NCBI GenBank assembly: GCA_028223755.1
Contig: JAOIUY010000007.1
Coordinates: forward strand, 1-64,000
Direction of reading: 5' to 3'
DNA length: 64,000 nt
Source of the DNA: Pseudomonadales bacterium
GTDB lineage: Bacteria > Pseudomonadota > Gammaproteobacteria > Pseudomonadales > UBA7434
Shown here piece by piece: positions 7,720-16,641 of the stretch; positions within the stretch are counted from its first letter, which is position 1, and the number at the start of each line of letters is the position of its first letter. A program made the translations under genes and the position numbers. The notes beneath the pieces are model-generated. The model was not told the origin of the DNA. It saw only the letters and a list, made by a program, of their open reading frames with translations, and made no database searches.

Positions 7720-8943
7720 ATGCGATCTACCTCTTTTTTAATTCTGGTTCTGATGGTTTCTTTGGGCCTTAATGCCTATCTATTGCTGGGCTATTCAATT
7801 GGCTTACCCATCATTAATACCGATATTGCTTCGGGCTTAGATAACGGCAAGTCAGATGCTAGATATGCAGAAAGCTTGGGGAACAAAGATAAGCGCGTTA
7901 GTGATGGCCGTAGTTTAGAAAATTTATTTCGCGTCGGTGATAGAAATAATGATAAGGCCTTATTGGTTTCTGATTTAAATGCCGCTTTTGCTATTGGTGA
8001 CTTTGATAATGCAATTGATGGCTGGCAATGGCTTAGTAGTAACGATGTAGATTTAGCGGCTCGAATAAAAGTAGCTTGGTTGAACAGTGCAAAGCAGTGG
8101 CTGGCTGAGGGAAAAATTCAACCAGTGATGTCTTTTACACAGACATGGTTGCGCGAATATCCCTACGATAAATCATTACGCCATCTGCAAGCACAATGGC
8201 AGCTAGCTTCAGGAAAAAGAAAGCATGCTATTGAAACGCTCTATGCCTTAATGAATGAATTGCCTGCCATTGAGCAAGGTCGTTATATTGGTCAGATTTC
8301 TGAAATCGTTGATGCGGAAATCAAGCAGTTAAGTGATCAGCAGGCATGGTTACCGCTTATTCGTTTTATCGAACGTTTACTCTGGCATGAGCCTCAACAT
8401 CCTCCATATATTTTAATGTTGGCTAAAGCGCATATTGAGTTGCAACAATTTTCGCAAGCGAAGGCATTGCTTTATAGTTTGCAATACGATGAGTATTACG
8501 GTGCACAGGCAAAAGAATTATTACAGAGAATCGCTTTAAGTGATTTAAGAGCTACTTCTATTTTGTTGGAAAAACAAAAAGAACATTATTTAGTTAATGG
8601 TGTCGTTGATAATAACAATACGATTGATTTAATGATTGATACAGGCGCGTCGATTTCTGTGATGTCGCAACAATATTTTTATCGCATTAAAAATCAGCTT
8701 GCACCTACCTTTATACGCAACGCGAAAATAAATACAGCGGGTGGCATGGTAGAAGCACCAATTTATCAATTTTCTTCTTTTGCGATAGAGGATTATCGAA
8801 TAGCAGACATGCAATTTGTGGTGATGGATTTAGAAAGTGGCGCTAACAATAAAGGCGACGGTTTGTTAGGTATGAATTTTTTAAAAGCGTTTAACTTTCA
8901 AATTGATCAACAAAACAGTCGCCTATTATTAAAGCCGCGTTGA
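7720..8943 (+). CDS. Membrane-anchored retropepsin-like aspartic protease with helical-repeat region
   Basis: The 407-residue protein starts with an uncleaved signal anchor (about 4-24). A helical TPR-like region spans about 70-280. A C-terminal clan AA (retropepsin-like) domain carries the catalytic triad IDLMIDTGASISVMS and the hydrophobic-Gly motif DGLLGMNFL. The single DTG motif means that, as in retroviral proteases, it should act as a dimer. The catalytic domain should face the periplasm. The substrate is unknown; bacterial members with N-terminal repeats are poorly characterised. It diverges from ntrB across a region with a perfect NtrC box, so nitrogen control is possible but not shown. 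It ends four bases from the convergent DUF3501 gene. Confidence 0.8.
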   Translation: MRSTSFLILVLMVSLGLNAYLLLGYSIGLPIINTDIASGLDNGKSDARYAESLGNKDKRVSDGRSLENLFRVGDRNNDKALLVSDLNAAFAIGDFDNAIDGWQWLSSNDVDLAARIKVAWLNSAKQWLAEGKIQPVMSFTQTWLREYPYDKSLRHLQAQWQLASGKRKHAIETLYALMNELPAIEQGRYIGQISEIVDAEIKQLSDQQAWLPLIRFIERLLWHEPQHPPYILMLAKAHIELQQFSQAKALLYSLQYDEYYGAQAKELLQRIALSDLRATSILLEKQKEHYLVNGVVDNNNTIDLMIDTGASISVMSQQYFYRIKNQLAPTFIRNAKINTAGGMVEAPIYQFSSFAIEDYRIADMQFVVMDLESGANNKGDGLLGMNFLKAFNFQIDQQNSRLLLKPR

Positions 8944-8947
8944 GGGT

Positions 8948-9532
8948 TTAGTTTAAATCAGCAAGTAAAAGTGACTGTGTTTCTGGTGCAATCTCATCAA
9001 TATGATAGTGATAAGCAGGAAGGTCGATGCCCATGGCAATCGGGTCGCCGTTTTTTGCAGCAGCAATCATCTCTGTACTTAATTCAAAACGCATAAAATG
9101 AACGGCGCTAGTTTTCTCTTCGTTTTCTCTTGGTAAATCTTCATCAGCTATGGCATACACTTTATCGTGGTTAGCAATTTTGATATAAGTGTGTCGCTCT
9201 AAGCCTCTTAGTTCTACTAGTTTAACTTGGCGCTCTTCTACATCGGTGAATTCAATCATCTGCGTTGCTTTCCAGTTGGCGCCGTCTGGCACTAATGGAT
9301 TGTAAGCTTCGAGCTCGTCTTGAATGCCGGCTTCATCAAAGGTTTTTTCAACCCGTAAAATTTCTTGGATTTGATAGCGAAGCGTTGCTTCATCTTCAAA
9401 TTGCATCATTACATTGGGGCCGATAAAAACTTTTCGATGACCTTTGCGAGCCATAGCATCGCGACGAAGTTCGGGGCGTGCTTTTTCATATGCTTCTAAA
9501 GTTAAAAGTGATTCGCGAGTAATTTGAGACAT
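8948..9532 (-). CDS. DUF3501 family protein
   Basis: This 194-residue soluble protein matches DUF3501, recognised by VFIGPNVMMQFEDEATLRYQ and by its position after an Fe-S oxidoreductase and a rubrerythrin. It has no signal peptide or membrane segment and no obvious catalytic motif or cysteine cluster. The family nearly always travels with the two upstream genes, so a shared role in redox or peroxide handling is inferred. It starts two bases after the stop of the Fe-S gene, which indicates tight operon coupling. Confidence 0.85.
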   Translation of the reverse strand: MSQITRESLLTLEAYEKARPELRRDAMARKGHRKVFIGPNVMMQFEDEATLRYQIQEILRVEKTFDEAGIQDELEAYNPLVPDGANWKATQMIEFTDVEERQVKLVELRGLERHTYIKIANHDKVYAIADEDLPRENEEKTSAVHFMRFELSTEMIAAAKNGDPIAMGIDLPAYHYHIDEIAPETQSLLLADLN

Positions 9533-9534
9533 GA

Positions 9535-10926
9535 TTATATTCCGTAAGCTTTTCTAACTAGACTAATAGGGTGTGCAAGATTTTGTTCGCTATCGTGTTT
9601 TTGCTGAATACCTTGCTTGATATGGTGTCCGCCTAATGGGCAGTCGCTGGCAATATAGTCAGCTTCTGCTTGATGCATTTGACGGAATACCGGTCTACCA
9701 ATTTTCATTGATTTTTCGTGAAATTCTTTTTTAATGCCGTATGTGCCAGCGTGGCCGCTACAGCGCTCAGTAGTTTTAACCTCGGTTTCAGGTAAAGATT
9801 TAAGAAACTCTTCGGTTTTCTTACCAATGTTTTGTACGCGACCATGACAAGGTGCGTGATAAGCCACTGTACCTACGCCCTGTTTGAAATCATTTTTTAA
9901 TAAATCATCTTTAGCGCGTGATACCAAATAATTAAAGGGATCCCAGAAAGCAGCAGCGACAGCTTGCACATCTTCATTATCGGGAAACATTAAAGGCAGC
10001 TCTTGTTTAAACATTAATGTGCAGCTGGGCACTAGCGCCATAATGGCATAGCCTTCACGGGCAATTTTTGCCAGATGCGGAATATTAATTCGCATCAAAG
10101 ATTCAACGCCTTCGAGGTCGCCTTGTTCCAGCTTTGGCATGCCGCAGCATACTTCACGCTCTGCAACAATCCATGGAATTTTATTGTGCTCTAACACAGC
10201 AACAAAGTCGTGGCCGATGCCTGGTTCGTTGTAGTTAATGTAGCAGGTAGCAAATATTGCTACCTTACCCACAGTGCGCTTGCCATTAACCACATCAAAG
10301 CTTTGGTCGGGGTTAATGTTGTTAAGAAATTTTTCTTTGGTAAAGCTCGGCAACCATGCGTCTTTATCAATGCCCATGGTCTTATCTAATATTTTACGTG
10401 CTGGCGACCAATGGTTAACGGCATTAACCGTTTCGATAACAACAGGGATAGCTAGCTTGCCCATATTATCCATATTGGATAATAAATTATCGCGCAGCTT
10501 GCCACCGGTTTTTTTATGCTCTATCGCTTTTGCTTGCAGCATCAAATGCGGAAAATCGATATTAAATGGATGTGGCGGTACGTAAGGGCATTTTGCCACG
10601 TAACACATATCGCATAGATAGCATTGATCAACCACTTGTTTGTAGTCGGCTTTATCTACGCCATCGACTTCCATGGTTTCACTTTCATCAATAAGATCAA
10701 ACATAGTTGGAAAGGCATCGCATAAACTTACGCAACGTCTGCAGCCATGGCAGACGTCAAAAACACGTTCCATTTCTGCTTCAACTTTTTCTTGGTTGTA
10801 GTACTCGGGGTTCTTCCAATCAATAGGATGGCGAGTAGGTGGCTCTAGATTACCTTCGCGTTTGCCCGAGTTACTGCCTGAATTGCTACCGATAGCCATA
10901 AGAATATGCTCAGCGATTAACGCCAT
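9535..10926 (-). CDS. Heterodisulfide-reductase-related Fe-S protein (GlpC-like)
   Basis: The 463-residue protein has two 4Fe-4S ferredoxin motifs near the N-terminus (CHGCRRCVSLC and CYLCDMCYVAKCPY). Two CCG-type cysteine-rich domains follow (REVCCGMPKLEQG; later ERCSGHAGTYG with ASDCPLGGHH), as in GlpC and HdrB-like subunits. It should shuttle electrons, but the partner is unknown. The start could be ATG 10926 or ATG 10899 (MAIGSNSGSNSGK), which has a GAG nine bases upstream; the longer form is reported. The gene lies 125 bases after rubrerythrin with a hairpin between them, and two bases before DUF3501. Confidence 0.88.
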   Translation of the reverse strand: MALIAEHILMAIGSNSGSNSGKREGNLEPPTRHPIDWKNPEYYNQEKVEAEMERVFDVCHGCRRCVSLCDAFPTMFDLIDESETMEVDGVDKADYKQVVDQCYLCDMCYVAKCPYVPPHPFNIDFPHLMLQAKAIEHKKTGGKLRDNLLSNMDNMGKLAIPVVIETVNAVNHWSPARKILDKTMGIDKDAWLPSFTKEKFLNNINPDQSFDVVNGKRTVGKVAIFATCYINYNEPGIGHDFVAVLEHNKIPWIVAEREVCCGMPKLEQGDLEGVESLMRINIPHLAKIAREGYAIMALVPSCTLMFKQELPLMFPDNEDVQAVAAAFWDPFNYLVSRAKDDLLKNDFKQGVGTVAYHAPCHGRVQNIGKKTEEFLKSLPETEVKTTERCSGHAGTYGIKKEFHEKSMKIGRPVFRQMHQAEADYIASDCPLGGHHIKQGIQQKHDSEQNLAHPISLVRKAYGI

Positions 10927-10992
10927 TAAGTATTTGCGTTAGATTAAATCAATATGATGGTAATACGTTGGAAGTAAGCATTTGGAGCAGTT

Positions 10993-11025
10993 GATAAGAG
11001 CGATGGCATTACCAACGCTCTTATC
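10993..11025. terminator. Intercistronic hairpin between rubrerythrin and the Fe-S gene
   Basis: A perfect 10-bp stem (GATAAGAGCG / CGCTCTTATC) with a 13-base loop lies just downstream of rubrerythrin. On the transcribed (reverse) strand it is not followed by a clear U-run, so partial attenuation or an mRNA stabiliser is more likely than full termination. This would let rubrerythrin exceed the two downstream products. Confidence 0.6.
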
Positions 11026-11051
11026 GATTTTTACTACTTACGCATTACTGC

Positions 11052-11483
11052 TTATGCATCTTCTTGATAGGCAGCTAAAGTTTTTGCAAACTTATTCGCG
11101 TGGCTGCGCTCAGCCTTAGCTAAAGTTTCGAACCAGTCAGCGATCTCATCGAAGCCTTCTTCACGAGCAGCTTTTGCCATACCTGGGTACATATCAGTGT
11201 ACTCATGCGTTTCGCCAGCAATTGCAGCTTCAAGTGCTTCAGCCGAGTTAGCTGCAGGCATGCCAGTACCTGGCTCGCCACAACCGCCAGAAATCAAGTG
11301 ATCCATATGACCGTGTGCATGGCCAGTTTCACCTTCGGCAGTGTTACGAAATACGTTGGCAACTTCTGGAGCGCCTTCGATATCTGCCATGTTGGCGAAG
11401 TATAAGTAGCGACGGTTGGCTTGTGATTCGCCAGCAAATGCGTCTTTTAAGTTTTGTTCTGTTGCAGTGCCTTTAAGGGACAT
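11052..11483 (-). CDS. Rubrerythrin-type diiron protein without rubredoxin domain
   Basis: This 143-residue ferritin-like four-helix protein carries the diiron ligand pattern of rubrerythrins: [50 protein letters not shown] and [13 protein letters not shown]. The C-terminal rubredoxin domain of classical rubrerythrins (about 190 residues) is absent, so it is a short, sulerythrin-like form. I chose ATG 11483 because GGAG sits nine bases upstream and the sequence [12 protein letters not shown] matches the family start; an upstream start at 11558 is unlikely. It likely reduces peroxide, receiving electrons from the neighbouring Fe-S protein. Confidence 0.9.
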   Translation of the reverse strand: MSLKGTATEQNLKDAFAGESQANRRYLYFANMADIEGAPEVANVFRNTAEGETGHAHGHMDHLISGGCGEPGTGMPAANSAEALEAAIAGETHEYTDMYPGMAKAAREEGFDEIADWFETLAKAERSHANKFAKTLAAYQEDA

Positions 11484-11671
11484 AGTTTTTCTCCAAAAAT
11501 CGAACAGCTGTTGAGATAGTTGTTTATAACAAAGTGAAACGCTGGGCGAATCATTCACCCATTGCCAAACTTAGAACGCATTCTAAGCCTCAATTGACGA
11601 TATTTATAGTTAATAAAATATATTAAGGCGATAAATATTAGCTATTGATAAAAGAAGGGTTGTCGGAGTGC

Positions 11672-12205
11672 TTATTTGGGCTTGGAGCGCTGTATTTTAA
11701 GTAGGTGCCGCTTGGCATCTGCATAGTTTTTTTCTAGTAAATTCAATCGATTAAGGTAATCAGAGGAGGGTCTAGCGCCGCCGCCGGCGTTGCCAACAAA
11801 GTCGCCATAGCTGGGCTCGCGACCAATTTCCAGCATCAGTTCAGCTTCGCTGACGGCTGCTTTTGCGGCTTTTAATGCGCGCTTCCAATCTTTCTTTTTT
11901 TGCTGTTGTTGAAGCTGTTGTTCGCGATGCTGAGTTTTGGCTGCTTGGTCACGTTTTTCTTGTGCTTCTTTTAGCCATTCGGGTTGGTTTTCGGCAAGAC
12001 TTTTGGGTGATGGCGTGACATTTTGCTGTGGGTCGGTATCGGCAATGGTCTCAATCGAATCGCTGCTATTTGCTGGTGGTTGGTCAGTAAAAGTGACATT
12101 GCCATCGGCATCGACAATACGATAAACGTCAGCAATAGCAGCAGCTGTGACGGCTAGAACCATCATGGCGACAAGTTGCTTGCTAAGTACAGCTTTGCTG
12201 ATCAT
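11672..12205 (-). CDS. Exported DUF4124 domain protein
   Basis: From ATG 12205 the 177-residue product has a signal peptide ending near AVTAAAIADV, then a DUF4124 motif VYRIVDADGNVTFTDQPP. A highly charged, glutamine- and lysine-rich helical region (REQQLQQQQKKKDWKRALKA) follows. DUF4124 is common in gammaproteobacterial periplasmic proteins of unknown function. The downstream segment with GREPSYGDFVGNAGGGARPS is a recognisable low-complexity linker. It stands alone, 114 bases after parE's stop-side spacer and upstream of nothing obvious. A second DUF4124 protein occurs at 55145. Confidence 0.8.
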   Translation of the reverse strand: MISKAVLSKQLVAMMVLAVTAAAIADVYRIVDADGNVTFTDQPPANSSDSIETIADTDPQQNVTPSPKSLAENQPEWLKEAQEKRDQAAKTQHREQQLQQQQKKKDWKRALKAAKAAVSEAELMLEIGREPSYGDFVGNAGGGARPSSDYLNRLNLLEKNYADAKRHLLKIQRSKPK

Positions 12206-12359
12206 AGGTGACCACCGTTGATTAGCGCGAATAATCAATGCTAATAGTAAGCGCTAAAAGCAAGCGCGAAAGGGAATGGTAACCTTTATAAAGACAATTT
12301 TTGGGAAGGGAGTTCCGTTTTTACCTTTAAGCTCTTTAAGCATGTATTGGCATTAAGCG

Positions 12360-14246
12360 CTAACTGACTTCAGCTAAATCACCTTTTGTCTCTAACCATT
12401 TTTTTCGATCTGCTGCGCGCTTTTTCGCTAACAACATATCTAATAATTTTTCAGTCCCATCACTCGCATCGGCGGTCAGTTGAACCAAGCGACGCGTGTC
12501 TGGATCCATGGTTGTTTCGCGCAGCTGTAATGGGTTCATCTCGCCCAAACCTTTAAAGCGTTGGACGTTAACTTTGCCACGCTTTTTCTCGGCTTTAATG
12601 CGATCTAACACACCGGTTTTTTCTGCTTCGTCCAATGCGTAATAAACATTGTCGCCAATATCAATACGGTAGAGCGGCGGCATGGCGACATAGACATGAC
12701 CTGAAGCGACTAACGGTTTAAAGTGTCTAACAAATAATGCGCAAATTAATGTCGCGATATGTAAACCATCTGAATCGGCATCAGCGAGAATGCAAATTTT
12801 GTGATAACGCAATCCTGATAAATCGCTGCTCGCAGGATCAATACCCATGGCTACAGCAATATTATGAATTTCATCAGAGGCTAAAATTTCTTGTGAATCG
12901 ACTTCCCAAGAATTTAAAATTTTACCGCGCAATGGCAAGATAGCTTGAAAAGAACGATTACGCGCTTGCTTGGCAGAGCCGCCCGCTGAATCACCCTCTA
13001 CTAAAAATAATTCACCTAACTCAGGTTCGTCGCTAGAGCAGTCTGCTAGCTTACCCGGCAAGGCGGGCCCTTGAACAATGCGTTTACGCGCAACTTTTTT
13101 AGCTTTTCGCGAACGCGCTTGTGCGCTATTAATCGCTAGCTCGGCAATTTGATCACCTTCTTCCGTGTGCTGATTTAACCAAAGGCCCAGTGCGTCTTTT
13201 GCTACGCCAGAAATAAACGCGGCACATTCACGAGAAGAGAGTCGCTCTTTTGTTTGGCCGGAAAATTGTGGGTCGGCTAATTTTGCCGATAAAACATAAC
13301 TGCAGCGATCCCAAATATCATCGGCGGTGAGCTTTAAGCCTTTGGGTAATAGATTGCGAAACTCACAGTACTCACGTATCGCTTCGAGCATGCCGGTGCG
13401 CAGACCATTAACATGTGTACCACCTTGTGCAGTTGGAATTAAGTTGACATAACTTTCGGCAACCACTTCTCCACCATCAGGTAACCATTGTACTGCCCAA
13501 TCTACAGCTTCGGTCTCGCCAGCAAAGTTACCCATAAACGGTTCTTTAGGAAGTACTTCCCAGCCGCGTGTCGCCGAAACAATATAATCTCTTAGGCCGT
13601 CTTCATAAAACCACTCATCTTTATCACCGCTTTGCTCATCAAGAAACGTAATGCGTAAGCCAGGGCAAAGTACGGCTTTGGCGCGCAATACATGTTGTAA
13701 GCGGCGTACAGAAAACTTAATGGCATCGAAATATTGTTTGTCGGGCCAGAACCGAACCGTGGTACCTGTGTTGCGTTGGCCGACGGTGCCTGTTTGTTTT
13801 AATTTATTTTTACGCTTGCCATCGGCAAAAGAAATATTAAATTCCTTACCGGCGCGTTTAATATCAACTTCAAGGCGTGTTGAAAGTGCATTAACAACAG
13901 ATACGCCAACACCGTGAAGGCCGCCAGAGAACTGATAGTTTTTGTTAGAGAACTTACCGCCAGCATGCAGTTTGGTTAGAATTAATTCGACGCCTGATAT
14001 TTTATGCTGTGGGTGAATATCAACGGGCATGCCACGGCCATTATCTGAAGCGGATAATGAACCATCTTTATGGGCGATAACATCAATGCGATCAGCAAAT
14101 CCTGCCAAGGCTTCATCGACAGAGTTATCGATAATTTCTTGCGCTAAATGATTAGGCCGTTGGGTATCGGTATACATCCCCGGACGTTTACGAACCGGCT
14201 CTAAACCAGTTAAGACTTCAATCGAATCGGCGTTATAGTCTGTCAT
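12360..14246 (-). CDS. parE: DNA topoisomerase IV subunit B
   Basis: The 628-residue ParE has the GHKL ATPase with EIIDNSVDEALAGFAD, DNGRGMPVDIH and GGLHGVGVSVVNAL, and the transducer domain. The TOPRIM region contains ELFLVEGDSAGGSAKQARN, LPLRGKILN and DADSDGLHIA, which supplies the metal-binding acidic residues. The tail has FKGLGEMNP. With ParC (encoded at 38472) it decatenates daughter chromosomes. The length and ends are normal for the family. It follows yqiA, cpdA and yqiB in the same direction, the arrangement known from E. coli and Pseudomonas. Confidence 0.98.
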   Translation of the reverse strand: MTDYNADSIEVLTGLEPVRKRPGMYTDTQRPNHLAQEIIDNSVDEALAGFADRIDVIAHKDGSLSASDNGRGMPVDIHPQHKISGVELILTKLHAGGKFSNKNYQFSGGLHGVGVSVVNALSTRLEVDIKRAGKEFNISFADGKRKNKLKQTGTVGQRNTGTTVRFWPDKQYFDAIKFSVRRLQHVLRAKAVLCPGLRITFLDEQSGDKDEWFYEDGLRDYIVSATRGWEVLPKEPFMGNFAGETEAVDWAVQWLPDGGEVVAESYVNLIPTAQGGTHVNGLRTGMLEAIREYCEFRNLLPKGLKLTADDIWDRCSYVLSAKLADPQFSGQTKERLSSRECAAFISGVAKDALGLWLNQHTEEGDQIAELAINSAQARSRKAKKVARKRIVQGPALPGKLADCSSDEPELGELFLVEGDSAGGSAKQARNRSFQAILPLRGKILNSWEVDSQEILASDEIHNIAVAMGIDPASSDLSGLRYHKICILADADSDGLHIATLICALFVRHFKPLVASGHVYVAMPPLYRIDIGDNVYYALDEAEKTGVLDRIKAEKKRGKVNVQRFKGLGEMNPLQLRETTMDPDTRRLVQLTADASDGTEKLLDMLLAKKRAADRKKWLETKGDLAEVS

Positions 14247-14288
14247 AAATAATGATTTGCTTTACATAAAGTTGTTAGTTGAGAAAAT

Positions 14289-14861
14289 TTAACGCGATAG
14301 CGCTAAAAAATCAGCGATTACTGGCAGCCATCGATCATAACCGACAAAACTATGATCACCGCCGTATTCAATAACCGATCGACTGGCTCGATAGAAGTGA
14401 GTCACCTCACTAAAATCTAATATTTCATCCGCTGTTTGAACTAATAATAAGCGTTTATTCGGTTCAGCCATATGCGTTACGGTCAAGGTACGCAACTCTA
14501 CCATATGTTACGTGGTTAACGTGTAAGTTTCACCGGTATAGTCGTTGCTTTGCGAGCCAAGATAATCTTTTAGTAAGCGATCAGGATATATCGCTGGATT
14601 TACCAGTACGGCTTTGCAACCGTATTGCTCGACAAAAAAATTGGCGTAAAAGCCACCCAGCGAACTACCGATAATCACGGGATCATCAACCGTCTCAATT
14701 AATTTGGTGATCTGCTCAATAGCCTTTGCAGACGCAAAAGATAATTGCGGCACTAAACATTCAACGTATGGATGATATTCACCCATAAATTGTCTCGTTA
14801 GTTGAGCTTTGTGAGAGAGCGGCGAGCTGTTGTAGCCGTGTAGGTAAATAAGTGTCTTCAA
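14289..14861 (-). pseudogene. yqiA: YqiA-type esterase, interrupted by in-frame TAA
   Basis: Codons 1-117 (14861 to 14511) read as YqiA: MKTLIYLHGYNSSPLSHKAQ, the nucleophile elbow VIIGSSLGGFYANFF, and VLVNPAIYPDRLL. TAA at 14508-14510 stops the frame, but translation in the same frame resumes directly with HMVELRTLTV, LLLVQTADEILDF (acidic residue) and EYGGDHSFVGYDRW (catalytic His). E. coli YqiA has YTGQQYVLESRHIYDLK where this gene has YTGETYTLTT-stop-HMVELR, so exactly one sense codon has become TAA. YqiA is a small alpha/beta-hydrolase esterase between cpdA and parE. The truncated product would lack the Asp and His of the triad. Confidence 0.85.
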
Positions 14862-14910
14862 TGTTTAGCCACAAGCCGTGGGATGGCAAGTACAGGAACG
14901 CACTTATCCA

Positions 14911-15759
14911 TTAATAACCTTGGGAGTTGTAGTCGACGTCGAGATCGATATTTTGCAGTCTGGCGATATCTGAATCAATGCTTCCATCGGGATGTAAATC
15001 AAACCAACGGTAACCGGGGGCGCATTCATCCAATTTAAAGCCGGCACTGTTGGGTGCAAATTGAATACAGGTAGACGGTGCAGAGAGCAATTTCACGTTA
15101 GGTAAACGGCTATCCTGCGAGCTAAACGCCTGATGGACATGCCCCCAAATAATGCCGCGTAAACGTGGCTCTTTAGCGAGAATAGCAATCAAAGCATCGC
15201 TATCGGCAAGTTGTTGTTCGTCAAGCCATTCACAGCCAATCGGCACTGGCTGGTGGTGCAGGCAAACCAATACATGTTCTGCATTGGGGGCGGCGTTCAG
15301 TAATGGTTGGATGCGTGCTAATTCCTGTTCGCCTAGTTCGCCGCCGACTTGGCCGGGTACTGCGGAATCTAACATAAGAATTAACCAGCGACCCAAAGTG
15401 ACGGCTCTTGGCATACAGGCTTCGCCAACCGTTTCGACCATAAGATCGCGTGAATCGTGATTGCCCGCTAACCAAGCATTGGGAATAGAGAGTGCTTGTA
15501 GTTTATTGAATAAGCGGGTGTAAGCTTCTTGTGTGCCGTGATTGGAAAGGTCGCCTGTAGCTAATAACAGTTCGGCTGTGGTTTGCTCAGCCTTTAATTG
15601 GTTAAGCACATGATCGAGGCTAATATCAGTATCCATGCCGACCAATTGCTCACCTGCATCTTTACCAAGATGGCAGTCGGTAATCTGCACCACTCGTATC
15701 GGTGAGCTGGCATCGTTAACTGCAATGTTAACGATTGAATGATCGTTAGTTTCCGTCAT
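14911..15759 (-). CDS. cpdA: 3',5'-cyclic-AMP phosphodiesterase CpdA
   Basis: The 282-residue class III cyclic nucleotide phosphodiesterase has all metallophosphoesterase motifs in order: VVQITDCHLG, LLATGDLSNHG, AWLAGNHDSR, VLVCLHHQPVPIG and IIWGHVHQAF. These bind two metals and hydrolyse cAMP to AMP, lowering the signal for CRP/Vfr-type regulators. Its ATG overlaps the yqiB stop by four bases (ATGA), so the two are coupled. The gene order yqiB-cpdA-yqiA-parE is strongly conserved. Confidence 0.96.
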   Translation of the reverse strand: MTETNDHSIVNIAVNDASSPIRVVQITDCHLGKDAGEQLVGMDTDISLDHVLNQLKAEQTTAELLLATGDLSNHGTQEAYTRLFNKLQALSIPNAWLAGNHDSRDLMVETVGEACMPRAVTLGRWLILMLDSAVPGQVGGELGEQELARIQPLLNAAPNAEHVLVCLHHQPVPIGCEWLDEQQLADSDALIAILAKEPRLRGIIWGHVHQAFSSQDSRLPNVKLLSAPSTCIQFAPNSAGFKLDECAPGYRWFDLHPDGSIDSDIARLQNIDLDVDYNSQGY

Positions 15760-16295
15760 AACTGTTGTTCGCCTGATGAGGGGTTAGTTGCATCAAGTGT
15801 GTGTGAATTAAGAGACTGAGTTAAGTTGGCGGCAGAATAATTACTGTTCATGCCATGTTTCAAGCACAGACCGAGCCATTCACTTAAAAAACGATTCTGC
15901 TGAGCTTTCTCGTCAGGCTGAAACATCAGATCGTTGGGGTATTCGTAACTCGCCAAGCGATTGGGCTTATGGTTACAGGCAATGACCTCGGCCATATTAA
16001 CATCGTGATAAAGTCGAACAGACATATTGACGCAGCCTGACTCGCCGTCGATGTCACCAAAGCTATCAATCAATACTTGCAGGTCGACCATCGTCGTAAA
16101 GCGGCAGCGTTCACTAATAGACAGTTTGAGAGTGGCGGGCTTCTTAGCGGCCAGATCAATATCTAGACTTAATTTATCCGTATTCTGGCTTTCATTTTTA
16201 GATAATACCGAGGGCATAATGCGACAGAGGCGGGCATAGTTTGCCTCGCAGTCAGCCATCATCATTTTAATATCAAATTGGTATTTCTTTTTCAC
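15756..16295 (-). CDS. yqiB: DUF1249 family protein YqiB
   Basis: This 179-residue protein starts MKKKYQFDIKMMMADCEANY, the diagnostic opening of DUF1249/YqiB proteins. It contains VRLYHDVNMAEVIACN and ASYEYPNDLMFQPDEKAQQN, the second conserved block. Function is unknown; it is thought to be cytoplasmic. The C-terminal extension after the core (about residues 145-179) is serine- and asparagine-rich and not conserved. It is the first gene of the yqiB-cpdA-yqiA cluster and diverges from tolC. The nudF gene that often sits between yqiB and tolC in enterics is missing. Confidence 0.9.
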   Translation of the reverse strand: MKKKYQFDIKMMMADCEANYARLCRIMPSVLSKNESQNTDKLSLDIDLAAKKPATLKLSISERCRFTTMVDLQVLIDSFGDIDGESGCVNMSVRLYHDVNMAEVIACNHKPNRLASYEYPNDLMFQPDEKAQQNRFLSEWLGLCLKHGMNSNYSAANLTQSLNSHTLDATNPSSGEQQL

Positions 16296-16641
16296 TTTAA
16301 TACGTCACTTCTTTTAGCGGTATTTAATTTTTCTTATCCATCTTAAACGCTGCGCTCGAACTGATGGATCACATCAATAGAAGGGTAAAGATAGTTGAAC
16401 ATTGAGTACAGGGTGTTGCAGGGGTAAATTTTAACAATATTCTTGCTAGTAAAGACTCAGCCTGTGCAAAATGCTCGACTCCACTAATACAATTGCAGTA
16501 TTAACATAGCTTAAGCTTGTCTTATTGCAACTTCGATAGGCTCTGCGGGTCTGTTAAGCTAGCCGCTTAAAGGCTTTTAAGCTTAAATAGCGCTTGTGTT
16601 TATTATTCGCTGTATTAAAACCGTTATTCTAGGATTTTTTC
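16296..16641. other. Divergent spacer between yqiB and tolC
   Basis: These 346 bases hold the promoters of yqiB and tolC. No coding frame, RNA gene or strong operator is visible. There are several AAGCTTAA/TTAAGCTT-like AT-rich motifs near 16500-16590, and an AGGA seven bases before the tolC start. The nudF (ADP-ribose pyrophosphatase) gene, expected here from enterobacterial gene order, is absent without a recognisable remnant. Confidence 0.5.

Noticed and set aside
12239-12360. Additional gene between parE and the DUF4124 gene
   Set aside because: The gap is short and shows only AT-rich sequence without a start plus ribosome site.
1699-14510. Stop-codon reassignment of TAA, suggested by three in-frame TAA codons (1699, 3183, 14508)
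   Set aside because: TAA is the normal stop of many intact genes here (for example ntrC at 4877-4879 and mshI2's neighbours), and no TAA occurs inside conserved genes. Nonsense mutations or errors explain the three.
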